Of a stretch of DNA of 64,000 nt, positions 46,774 through 58,500 are shown piece after piece; within the stretch, counting starts at the first letter, position 1, and each line of letters starts with the position of its first letter. The translations under genes and the position numbers were made by a program. Under the pieces are notes generated by a model. The model saw only the letters and a program-made list of their open reading frames with translations, was not told the DNA's origin and did no database searches. The DNA comes from Chamaecrista fasciculata. Lineage: Eukaryota > Streptophyta > Magnoliopsida > Fabales > Fabaceae. The stretch lies in the NCBI GenBank assembly GCA_003254925.1, contig QANZ01021509.1:276344-340343 (forward strand), in the 5' to 3' direction.

Positions 46774-48178
46774 TATGGGGTGGCCATCTATATATATGTA
46801 CCTTGTACTACTGTTCTATTGTACCTAATTAAACTTAATTAGCTATACATATGATATTTATATTTATATATATATATATATATATAGTTGGCATATCATC
46901 ATTTCATTATGCACGCTCGGAATGCTGAGGCAAACAATCTTACCATCGGCCATCACTACTACACTCTACTATACTACGTCCTACCTGGCCCCTCTAACAT
47001 TTTTATTTTTTATTTTACCTGGTACACTTTATTTGGCTCAGAAACAAAGTAATACAACTTCTACGAAAAAACAAAACAAATTAATACATAATATCATTAG
47101 AAAAAAAATCAATACAATAATATGTGTAATGCTTGACCAAACCCTCAATGTTTTTGGTTGCTAAGCAAGAGGTTAGGGACAAGTGGAGGTCCATTTTGAA
47201 GATTCATTGTTGTGAAATACCAAAACATGTCATGAAGTAAAAATCATTGGAGCAGCTCATAAAAATATAATTCGCTACTATCTTGGGTAAATTAATTAAA
47301 AGATATGTATAGTTCATGGCCAATCAAATATAGACACTTCTTTTTTAGAGGGTGTCGCCGTGTCGGGCACGTGTCTGTGTTCAACATCCGTATGACACAT
47401 ATTCATAAATTTTAAAATATAAAATTAATTTTTTTGTGACTTTAATATGACAAATAATAAAAAATAATGATACATATAACATATATTATAAATATATATT
47501 GTAATTTTTAAAGTTTTCATCAAAATTTATAGATTTTTAATTATTTATATATATAAATATATGACGTGTCGTGTCGTATAATTTTAAGAATCTGTTTTAT
47601 ATGTGTCTGTGCTTCATATATAGTTCATATGGCCCATACTATTTATTGGCTTTTATATATATTAACTAAATGGGACATTAGTCTGATTCCCCTCCCATCG
47701 AATTAATAACTATTTAATATCTAAAAAAATTAAAAATTTAAAAATAGAATTTTAATATTTAATTAGAAAATTATAATTTTAGATTAAAAAGTAATTTTGG
47801 TCCAAAGGTAAAAGTGAAAAGCAGAGTCCATTGAAGTGTGTGGAAGTGCAAAATGGTTGTTGGCTGAGTGGCTCTGTTTCACAATTTGTACACAAGGCAT
47901 CCTATTGATTGATGTGTCTTTAAATTGTAGAAAATGCATCACTACATAAATCCCATCCAATGATGTGAGGTTAGTCTGTAAAAAGTGAAATGTGAGTAAT
48001 GTGACATGATGAGAGCATGAGGTTGGAACTCCGTTGCAAAAAGAGAAGCCCATGGATGATGGATATATCAAGATTTGCAGCTACACTTGGATGGTACTTA
48101 CATAGTTACATTAGAATTAGCAAATACATGGTATAACTTATTAAGAATATATAGTATTGAGATTGGGATGTAGTAAGT
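46774..48178. other. AT-rich intergenic DNA and 3' flank of SAUR
   Basis: A GTGTCGCCGTGTCGGGCACG / ACGTGTCGTGTCG pair near 47353 and 47563 may be a decayed MITE. No gene recognised. Confidence 0.45.
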
Positions 48179-48511
48179 TTAGGAAGCGTAGAAGTCGACG
48201 AGGTCGTGGAGGGAGTCGTCGGGTTGAAGTTGAGGGTCGGCATTATGGAGCATCCACAGCAAGTGTTCGAAAAGCACAACCTCACACGACACACTTATGA
48301 TGCTATTATTATTAGTCATGTCACCATCGTTTACATTTTGAGATCTCTCCACTAGCTGACGGAACAGAGGGTGGTCCACCACGTCTGAGGTCACCAGGTA
48401 TCGCCGGCGAGATTTCCCCACATACACTTCATGCAGCTCCGATCTCATATTCGTATGCGCATGCTTCTTCCCCAACCAATTCCATTTCCAAACTACCCAC
48501 TTCACCTTCAT
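48179..48511 (-). CDS. SAUR-like protein, short intronless type
   Basis: The predicted protein is 110 aa in one exon, as is usual for SAURs. It begins with a basic Trp-rich stretch (KVKWVVWKWNWLGKK). The SAUR core follows: LHEVYVGKSRRRYLV, DVVDHPLFRQLVERS, then VSCEVVLFEHLLWML, and ends LHDLVDFYAS. The core lacks the usual EEEFGF segment and has instead an Asn/Asp-rich insertion (NVNDGDMTNNN). That places it with the divergent SAUR members ending in an acidic aromatic tail. The predicted role is cell-growth regulation through PP2C.D phosphatases, by family analogy only. A TTTAAATA element 45-50 bases upstream of the ATG may be its TATA box. Confidence 0.85.
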   Translation of the reverse strand: MKVKWVVWKWNWLGKKHAHTNMRSELHEVYVGKSRRRYLVTSDVVDHPLFRQLVERSQNVNDGDMTNNNSIISVSCEVVLFEHLLWMLHNADPQLQPDDSLHDLVDFYAS

Positions 48512-48554
48512 TCCCTTCTTCTCTGTTGTAAGCTATTGTTGTATAGATTGGTCG

Positions 48555-48562
48555 TATTTAAA
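48555..48562 (-). promoter_or_regulatory. TATA-like box of the 48179 SAUR gene
   Basis: TTTAAATA on the minus strand, just upstream of the gene. If used, the leader would be very short. Confidence 0.35.
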
Positions 48563-48569
48563 GGGCAGG

Positions 48570-50384
48570 AGGAAGGGTATAATGGTCACTCAAATATTTT
48601 CTTTTTTTTATTATTCAAGAAATTAATTAAAAAATGTATCTTTTTTAACAAAATCAAAATCTTGGCCAAAATAACACAAGTGTACGTTCATTGATTAAAA
48701 AAGATATCAAGCATAAACTATGGAATGGGAATCCAAAGTGATGCAAGACCAATAATGTAATGTAAAGTGCACCACGGTTCCATAAAATTACTAAACTTTC
48801 ATTATTTTTGACCACTAGGGAAACAATAATTAATAACGTATTTAATTTGACCACTAGGGAAACAATATAAAGGAGTAAAAACATATATAAATTTGTTAAC
48901 TTTAAAAGTGACTTTATGGACAAATTATGCATGCTAGCTAGCTATATAGTATGTTAATTTGTTTGTGTGTTGATCCGTGAAAGAGAGCTTTCAACTAGAA
49001 AGTAATTAAGAAGGTCACTATCTAAGTTAGTCAATAATATATAGTTTTGGTCTAGACTATTGTGGTATGGTGGCGAATAGTATGACTTGATTTTGTCGTA
49101 ATATCATTTCTCATGACATGGAAAGCGACGGTCATGTGCAAGTATGTTGCAAACGACTCCAACCCCATTCATTATAATTAATTTTTTTTTATATTTATAT
49201 ATTTAACAGTTCAGTTGATGTATGTATATATTTTCCTCTAACTACAAGACAATATTTGCTTGGCATTTCTTTCATTTTTAAAGAAGAAAAGCCAAAGAGT
49301 ACCATATGCTCTCTCTAGAATTGGCACCAACCTTCTTTGCTAGGGTGCTAGCTACTATATAGCTAGCCTAAGCCACCATTCCCTTTTTTCTTTAAAAAAA
49401 AAACTATGAGTTTCGTGATATAACGTCTAAATAAAGACTAATTATATTGAGTTAAGTAACAAAAAATTAAAGTCCTTCCAAATTTTAACGATGTCGACTT
49501 TAGAAATTAAACTGTGATCCTTTCACTTAGGATATACCTCATTAACCACTACATCAAATTATTGTTGGTTAGTCTTCATTCCCTTTTAAATTTAGAAAAT
49601 AGAATTTCACTTAAAAAAAACATAATTAAATAATTATATTCAATTTTTTAAATTAGCATTTGACCTGTAGAAACAATAAATAATTATATATTTATAAAAT
49701 ATGATCCATTTGTCATGAATTTTAAAAATAATTAAGATTTTTAAAATGTTTTCACATTTAAATTTAAAAACAAATTACATAGTTTTCTATTGGTAAGATA
49801 TATTTAAAGACCATTAATTTTGCTTTGGCCCCTTTGATGACCTATTCATCTATATATATATAACAAGCCAATATACTAATATTGGGCTCAACCTGTCATA
49901 GACTAAAAAAGTTAAACATAATTCTTGAAAGATTCATGCGGTCCTTTTGATCCTTATCAGTACCCCTAATTTAAAAAGTAATAATGCTGCTCATCTCATA
50001 TCTTGAAGAAAACGTACTGCTTTTTGCTTTCTCTTCTTATAAACACATCATATCATGAATCATGAATATATAAATTTTGACATTTTCATGTTTATATATA
50101 CACACATATGTGTGCGTGTGTAACTTAAAAGGATGTTATAAGGGTAGAATCTCCGACGGACCCAACCTTTAACTTTGCTACGGCTAGTTCTAATTCACCT
50201 AGCATCACCAAGGTTGGCCAAAAAAAAGAAAAACCTAGCATCACCAAGTACACCTGTCAATATCAAGACAGTTAAAATAATTTTTTTTGTGCGCTTACAC
50301 GAATGGTCTACAAAAATATAGGATAAATTCATGGTAACAATTTTATGAAAATGATTCTCAACTGTCCTATATATATAGGAAGAC
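48570..50384. other. AT-rich intergenic DNA
   Basis: No gene recognised. A short direct repeat GACCACTAGGGAAACAATA occurs near 48810 and 48850. Confidence 0.5.
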
Positions 50385-50520
50385 TCTCTCTAGGTATGAC
50401 TAAATTTGTTAATCCTACTTTAGTTGTTACTTCATTAAAATATTAGTTTGGGCGTCGGAGACTCATAAGAGAGTCTATCTCTCAACATAAGTTTATTCCT
50501 TGCACGTCTTAAAAACACCA
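50385..50520 (+). mobile_element. LTR fragment related to the 8588/40353 family
   Basis: TATATAGGAAGACTCTCTCTAGG is followed by TTTGGGCGTCGGAGACTC, the same TATA-to-GCGTCGGAG order as the solo LTRs. Both ends are lost. Confidence 0.4.
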
Positions 50521-50629
50521 CATAAACCAAAAGATAATTTACCAGAATGGATACGTGAGGGTTAAGATCTTTGAATATATAATAAATCATATATATCTTA
50601 ATATAATGATATATAGAACGAAGCAGTCA

Positions 50630-50820
50630 ACAAAGATTAACTCAATCGGTAAGGAGTCAACTCATAATCCACAAAAAGTTGTTAGTTTGAATCTCGTTGC
50701 TGATGTGAGAACCTTATTGGTAAACAATCTGTAAATATCTCTGTGAGCTCTCATAGAACCTGGAGACATGTCTGACCTTAATGAGTTCCTGGAGTCCAAC
50801 TCATTTTGAAAAAAGAAAAA
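50630..50820 (+). mobile_element. tRNA-derived SINE, second type
   Basis: A-box-like TTAACTCAATCGGTAAGG and B-box-like TAGTTTGAATCTC are about 45 bases apart, and the element ends GAAAAAAGAAAAA. Body sequence differs from the SINE at 11531. The flanking repeat is poor, so limits are approximate. Confidence 0.6.
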
Positions 50821-50829
50821 TGGAAGCAA

Positions 50830-51754
50830 AAGCTTGCATTTGGAGACACACAATCTACAAGATCAGTTCCCCTGTTTTGTATTAATTAAGAAAATCCATA
50901 AGAAAAACATACCGATTAAATGGAAGACTCTCACTTCAATATCATCATTATATTGTAGGACAGATCACAGTGGCACAATATATATATATATATAAATTTC
51001 CCATTTCTCAATCATAATCCACATACACAAATTAAAGAAATTAATATATATAGTATTGGTATAGAAAGATCTTAAAGATTGGTAATTAATTGTGCATGTA
51101 AAAACATATAGTGGGTGCCTTCGATCAAAATGTGCAAAAATATGAAAGTTGATAGCGACACTTGGCGTTCTGGGGGCAAAACCATGTGAGCAACACATGG
51201 ACTCAGCATTGTCTCCCAATCGTCACCATGAACCCTAATTAATTTATATTTATAGTTTATATATAGGATATTTTTATTATTATGCATGGCCATGTGAGTT
51301 TCTACATTTGCCATTGCTTCTCTTTTCAAGCACAAACAGTCAAACAAGGATTACTCCGTGACTGTTCATTCATTTTTCAATATATATACACATAGATTTT
51401 TTCCCCAAGTTTAAGCGTGTGTATATGTAAGTTATAAAGTTAATATATATATATACATGTAATTAAGACATTCAACTTTAACTCAAATTCGAGATATTTG
51501 ATGGTCATTGTATATGTTTAAACCACACAAATCACTTATTGTTAGAGGGTTATATATAATTATAATTATTGTACGTTTCATTAATTTATTATATATTTAC
51601 GAGGGAAATTAATGAAACGTACTTTTTGTTCACTTATTTACAATAATTATAATCATCCAAAACTGATGATTGATGTCGCAACCAAATCAGGCTTAGAGTT
51701 TTCTATCGTAGAAACTGAAAAAACAATATTAATGACACATATATATATATATAC
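50830..51754. other. AT-rich intergenic DNA
   Basis: TA repeats near 50978-50993 and 51446-51456. No gene recognised. Confidence 0.5.
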
Positions 51755-51933
51755 TAGGGGCTTTGCGTGCCCTAACGGGCACGCAAATATGTATGTAAAA
51801 TAAATAAGGGACTAAATTGTTAACTTAGTAAAGAAAGAGAGACCAAATAGTAAATTTTCTCTTATTTTTAATTTCATAGACTATAGTTTTAAGCATGGAC
51901 GACCAGAAAAGGGTGGAGCCATATAATATAAGA
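51755..51933 (-). mobile_element. Helitron, copy F
   Basis: After a TA repeat the plus strand reads CTAGGGGCTTTGCGTGCCC with the perfect hairpin GCGTGCCCTAACGGGCACGC. It ends GGGTGGAGCCATATAATATAAGA, followed soon by another TA repeat. This copy has the best preserved ends of the family. Confidence 0.88.
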
Positions 51934-52083
51934 TACATATATATATATATATAATTCATGAAGAAGCAGGCTTCACTCACTAACAGATGTTTCATTAATT
52001 AATTGACTAATAAACAATGTATGTATATACATCGATTATCCAAATAATTAGATTCTTAATTCATTTATTACTAAGGATTTATC

Positions 52084-52249
52084 TAACATGTGACCTTATG
52101 ACACATTTTAAGGTTTTTTCTTATTGGTTAGTAGAGCATCTTATATTTTGAAATATATGAGAATTCATTGAAAAGATAATTTTTAATGTTTGAAAACTCA
52201 CTTAACCAATCAAAAGAAACTTTAACATGTGACCTAAGGATACATGTTC
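52084..52249. mobile_element. Small MITE, copy 2
   Basis: This is a reverse-oriented relative of 10134-10298. Ends are TAACATGTGACC and GGATACATGTT, and the core AAAAGATAATTTTTAATGTT and CCAATCAAAAGAAAC match copy 1 after reversal. Confidence 0.75.
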
Positions 52250-52334
52250 GAAAAACCCTATTACTAATTGAGTGATGATTGATAATTAATTAGTGGCATG
52301 AAATCAAGGAACGGACGGAATCTTATCTTATATA

Positions 52335-52738
52335 CTCCCTCCGTCCCTTTTTATTTGCTTCATTGCAGAACTTTTTTTGTCCCTTTTTATCTGCTTTGTT
52401 ATGAAATCAAGAGGTCATCAATGAATTTTTTTACCATTTTATCCCTATTTAATATTATAGTCATAATGGACGATTTGACTTTTGGTAGAGAATTATTTTG
52501 GGGTTCTGTAGTAATCAATTGGAGTAGGTTTCATAAAAAAATTGTGAGAGCATTTAAATTAGTTAGAGGAATTTAATTTTTGAAATATGAGCATTAAATT
52601 GATGATATAATTAAGTCTAATTTAATAAGGGTAATATAGTCTTTTTATTTTAGATTTTACATTAACTTTAGTGATTTAATCATTATATTAATTTGTGTGC
52701 AACAACCTTAAAAATCAGATAAAAAAGGACGGAGGGAG
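52335..52738. mobile_element. Stowaway-like MITE (Tc1/mariner)
   Basis: CTCCCTCCGTCCCTTTTTAT and its inverse AAAAAAGGACGGAGGGAG form the ends, with TA on both sides (52333-52334, 52739-52740). The 404-bp interior is AT-rich with no transposase. Confidence 0.92.
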
Positions 52739-53578
52739 TATATGGTTTTGGACGGTAATGCAATTAGATTTTACAATTGGAGACACACTATCTATATTTG
52801 TTCTTGTCATTTATGTATGGATAACAAACCAACTAATTTAATTAATAAATATGTCGTCTCTCTCTTCCATCAGGATGTATGTGGAAAACAATGTATCTGC
52901 AAAATAAGACAAGCTAGCTATGACCTCTGAACAACAGAAAAACAAGACAAGGGAAAGGATATCAAATATATAAATTAGATATATATATGCATGCATGGTA
53001 TGGTGCACTATATAGTTCTGTATCTAAGTGAAGAAAAACATGTAACAAATTAAAAATTTGAATCAATATGGGAATCCTTGTTGGATTACCCACGTCGCTT
53101 CCCATGTGCACCAATATGTTTTCCATCAATTAACCTGTGTTGTGTTCCAATCCTCGGGATTAATATTTGCCACCAAGTTTAAAAAAGAAAAGGAAAAAGG
53201 CTTTGGATATATACTATAGTTGATGTGTGATGGATATATATTTTAGAACTTTCAGGATGAATATATATATATATATGTTACTGCGCATTGTGAGTACATG
53301 CATCATGCAGGTATATATATTGTAAACTATTGTGGACAGTACATTACACGTATATGTATATCCGAATATATAATTTTGACTGTCCAAAAAAAAAAGAATA
53401 TATAATTTTGACATGATCCTTGGATTCCTGCAACATTAATTTCTTCAATCTTATCCTCTATGCTAAGACAATATGATTTTGTGCTTTTGGATTTCTGATA
53501 GTTGTAAGACTTATCAGATTACAAAATCACTTGTTCGCATTTCACTCAACCTTCAGAGGGCAGCAGTTTGTTAGTTAA

Positions 53579-53753
53579 TTTATTATGCTATATTGACTAT
53601 AGTATACCACCAGATCAGAGTCTAAAGATTTCTGAAATCTGTATTTCTTTATTAAATCTGAAGTATATTTACAATGTAGTATTTATAGACTCAGCTAATA
53701 ACAAGTCTATCTACAGTAACTGAAATACCAAACCTAACTAATCATTTCTAACA
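53579..53753 (-). mobile_element. Short solo LTR, probably Ty1/copia type
   Basis: Ends are TGTTAG and CTAACA. On the minus strand a CTATAAATAC TATA box precedes AATAAAG (a polyadenylation-like signal) by about 45 bases, an LTR-like order. It is 175 bp. The 5-bp target duplication is not convincing. Confidence 0.55.
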
Positions 53754-53759
53754 GTTTAC

Positions 53760-54790
53760 TCCTTCTATACTTACATTTGTAACAGTTTAGTCCCTCTATA
53801 CTTACACAGAGCACAGTATATATATATAATCAGGATTATTATATATATGTCCTGATATATATTTATACATATATATTTGAACTTTCTATGAAATGATAGA
53901 CTCGTTTTTATTTATTTATATTTTTTTGAAGGAGGGTGATCGATCGATGAATCGTTTATATTTTTCTCTTTTGTAGCTTCATTTATATTTACTTTTGCAG
54001 CAGAATAATTATATATTATATATATATAGAGAGAGAGAGAGTGAGAGATCAGAGAGACCGGTGATATCTTGACATAAGCGGCTAAAATCAATATAACAAT
54101 TGTAAATGTGGACCAATTAGTAATGTACATTATGTAGAGTCCTATATGAGAGGCAAATCTAGATAAATAAATAAAAAGAATAAGATAGGCAAATTGGTCC
54201 GTCCATATCAAGCTGACCGTCATTTTAACTTGGCCTGTAATGCACAAGTTGATCCAATTGGAGGCTTCTATGTGTGGACAAAAATCATCTAGCTATACTA
54301 ATCATATTTACTAGAACCTCCTTTTACCTTATCTATCATAACTTTATTCAGGATTTTTTTAAACTATACGTTTAAGTCATCAGATCACGCGTTAGATGTA
54401 TGGAGAAATGGAAAAATGAACTAACAATTTAAAATATTTGTGAATTATTTGTTAGTTCAATATTTGTGATACTGTCAGTTTCGGGTTTCTCTAATTAGAA
54501 TTGGTTCAGGCTTTTGTAAGTGAAAATCTTGTTAAATTTGTTATTTTACTCTCAAATCTCTAACTATTTGAAAAACTACATTAGTTATTAACTACCCACC
54601 TCATATTGTGTTTTGATTAGATAAATAGTCGTTTCAGAAATTTTTTCCTTTGGGAATATAATGGAGGACGAAATTATTTATCTATTCATTCATTTTTCAA
54701 TGTACACGTAGATTTAGCTAAATAGAGAGGAAAGCAACAGTATGAGTATGTGAGAAGCAATAAATTTCTCTCAAACTCTTCAACTTGAAC
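53760..54790. other. AT-rich intergenic DNA
   Basis: TA runs near 53818-53828 and 54013-54028, and a GA run at 54028-54041. No gene recognised. Confidence 0.5.
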
Positions 54791-54800
54791 AAAAATAATA

Positions 54801-55247
54801 GGCCAAAATGCACTTTTGGTCCCACAATTTTGGCTAAAGTCTCCATTTGGTCCAATAACATTTTTTATCGCACTGTTAGTCCCATATTTTTTGCTCAAGT
54901 TGCAGATTTGGTCCTGTGTTACATTTTTTATCCAATATCTTTGGTTCATGTTACAGAATTGGTCCTATATTTTTTAGTCAAGTTACAGAATCGGTCTTAT
55001 ATCTTTGGATCAGATGCAAAATTGGTCTCATATATTTGAATCAAGTTGGACTGCCGATGAAACTTTTTGCAAAGATATGGGACTAATTCTACAACCTGAC
55101 CAAAAGATATAGGACCAAATTAAAAGTGATGCGGGACCAAATCTACAACTTTTTACAAAGATATGAGACCAAAAGTGCAACAAAAAAAGTTATGAGACCA
55201 AATTGAGAGCTGAGCAAAATTTATGGGACTAAAAGTGCAGTTTGACC
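54801..55247. mobile_element. MULE-type foldback MITE, 'TTTGGTCC' family
   Basis: It starts GGCCAAAATGCACTTTTGG and ends with the inverse CTAAAAGTGCAGTTTGACC. A perfect 9-bp duplication AAAATAATA flanks it (54792-54800, 55248-55256). Both arms repeat TTTGGTCC-like modules (left) and GGACCAAA-like modules (right). Confidence 0.85.
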
Positions 55248-55525
55248 AAAATAATATATAGTTGAAAAAGAAATGTTTAGAGTGATGACGTGTTGAGCTT
55301 AATAATCGTTGATTTAAGTTATTAAAGAGCAAGAAGCCAAGACAGGGTTGGACACTCAGCAATACCGGAGAAATAGATGCAACCATATGTTTTCCGTGGC
55401 GGGTAAATCCGTAATCCTCAGACTTTGATGCAGTTTCTCCAATTTTCCCTCTTTATCCCCAAGGCCATTCTCCTTCATCGTTTTGATCATCTTTTTCATG
55501 CCCCTTTCTCCACCGCCACTACACC

Positions 55526-58500
55526 ATGTCCATCTCTTCCAATAACCTCCTTCCCAAGCTTTCCTTCTTCTCCACCACACCCTCTCTTCCTCCTCAATTC
55601 CACAAATTCCCCAATTACAGACGCCGAAGGCTTAAACCCAATCGCAACCTCACCGTCCGGACCACTCCTAACCCCTTCCATAATTTCTTCCACGCCTTAA
55701 TTTCTCAATTCCCTTCCCTCAACACAAACTTTAACTTGTTCGCTCCCGCGCTCGGAGACTGGATCTTGCTCGCTACTCCGACGCCGTTTAATCGTTTTGT
55801 GTTCCTGCGTTGTCCCTCTATATCGTTTCCAGGGAGCGATTTGTTGGAGGATGCCAATGAGAAGCTCGTGAAGGAGGAAAGGCATTTTGTGACCGTTAAC
55901 AGTGGCAGGATTCAGGTAACGAGAGAAAGGGTTTTGGAGGATGGAGACTTGACTTATCAGAGAGTATGCGTCACCACAGAAGATGGAGGCGTTGTTTCGC
56001 TGGATTGGCCGGCGAATTTGGACTTGGAGGAGGAGCGTGGACTGGATTCTACTTTGTTGCTTGTTCCTGGCACGCCTCAAGGGAGTATGGACACAAATAT
56101 AAAGTCCTTTGTTCTTGAATCTCTCAAGAGGGGTTTCTTCCCTGTTGTCATGAATCCAAGAGGATGCGCTGGTTCACCTCTCACCTCTGCCCGGTAAGCG
56201 GTGACTCTTTTTTTATTTAGACTAGAATTCATCAAATTTGAAATTGATGCCCTATTATGCAAGTTGAATAAACGTGATGATATTTGATTTATATACTTCT
56301 CGAAACTGCTATGCATAAGAAGATACTTAACAATTAAGATTTAAATGGAAAACAACAAAACAACTCGTTTGTGTTGAGTTGATTATAGTCACTTATTTTT
56401 GGCACAGCGTAGTATTGGGAACTTGAATGAATGATTGATAGGAGGAGGATGTTCTAGGAGCAGGATAGACTGGAGTGGACGAGTGGTATTGGTACTCTTC
56501 AGGAGTGAAAATTACTTTTCCTTCTAAGTTCTGACCGTCCATATTCGTCTGACCAATTCTCTGCTTTATTCCTCCTTGTTGTCTTTCTTCTTCATTGTTG
56601 GGAAGTTGGCCATTTGGACTGGGAATAATTCTTTCTCTGAGAGTAAGACAGCTGATGTCAGAGACTTCTTAACTATGCTTTTTGTAGGTTATTTACAGCT
56701 GCTGACAGCGATGATATCGGCACAGCTATCAAATATATTAATAAAGCAAGGCCATGGACGACATTGATGGGTGTCGGATGGGGATTCGGTGCAAATATGC
56801 TGACAAAATACTTGGCAGAAGTTGGGGAGAGAACACCACTGACTGCTGCCACTTGCATCAACAATCCTTTTGATTTAGAGGAAGCTACAAGGTCCTCTCC
56901 TTATCACATTGCCACTGACCAGAAACTCACTGGTGGACTGATAGATATTCTGCAAACCAACAAGGTAATCTCTTTGCCTGAGCCTTTATTTATATGCATC
57001 ATGCAATCAACATATAATACATCGAATATTTTCTTACACAAGAAGTTTCCTAAATACTCATTATTTCTGTAGGAACTGTTTCGAGGCAAAACAAAAGATT
57101 TTGACGTGGAAAAGGCTTTATTGGCAAAAACTGTTCGTGACTTTGAAGAAGCCATATCCATGGTATCTCATGGCTTTGAGGCTATTGAAGATTTTTATTC
57201 AAAATCCAGCACAAGAAATGTGATTGGGAAAATTAAGATCCCGGTTCTCTTTATACAGGTAAGAATATTGTGTTATTTCATGGTACAATCTTGCTTAATT
57301 TATTTTTGACAAATTGCAACAGCTGTATTTTGCTAAATGTTACTTAATTGAGTTCTCTATTATACAATTATATTTAGGATCTATGCAAGAAAGTAATATA
57401 TTACCTGATTTTCTCTATAAAGTACAAATATGAAGTATGACACTAAGTGTTCATATATGGTCATACTGTAGCTTTGATGGTCCTTCTCTTTGAAGTGAAA
57501 TGCTTAGGTTCACTTCATCCATGTAGTAGAGTATTGAGATGAGCCCATCCATATTAGTTACCTCATCCATGTAGTAGAGTATTGAGATGAGCCCATCCAT
57601 ATTAGTTACCGAGGTTTTCATTAACAATTCTTTTTAAGAAAAAAAGGCACAATACTTCTGGAGAGTATTAAGGGAATGTAAGTGGAGATATGCATACGAC
57701 ACCAATGCTTTAGACATTTTGAAGTCTCAGTGATTAGTAAACAAGTTTCTATAATAGAATCGTGAGCTTCCTTTGCATATCAAATTGGGACTGCTAAGAT
57801 AATGGAACAGATATGATAGAGGAAAGGGTAATTGAAGATGTTCGAAAAATGCACCTAGTTAAGAGATATCTACTATTTGGAATACTAGCAAGATTCTAAA
57901 AATTAAATTGTCTGAACTATTATGCATTGCAGCGTTGTTGGTATTTAATACAGAAACTTCCTTGACTATTTGATGATATGTTTTTTTTTATTATTATCTC
58001 AGAGATTATCAGTCGTGAGAAAACATTATGATTTGCACATAGGCTTTGGATTTGAAGTGTTGTAAAAATGTGACTTTCTCGCACCTGCCTCCTGCAGTCC
58101 TATGTACCGTGGGAGATCTGGATTGTAACTCACATTTGTTTGAGTCAGTAGATTGTGACATGAATTTGCAAGGGTACAGAACAAGTGTAAAGTCGTCATA
58201 GGTAGATGATATATATAGGATCCTTTGACTTATGCCATCTCCTTCCATGAAGGCTGAAAGGTTATATATAATTTGACAGACGTGGATTTTTTTTCCCTTA
58301 AAAAAAGGAGAATGATGATGGTATGATCTTATATATGTGAGCATGAATAGAGTAGGAGGAAGTATCAAGATGTTTAGATAATCTCATAAAAATTGTTTAC
58401 TATACTCATTGGCAAAGATGTACAAGTTGATTTAGCGCATGTGAAAACTTTCAAGAATAAATTTTTTAACTACGAAAGAAGCATTAGTATCACATTGTAA

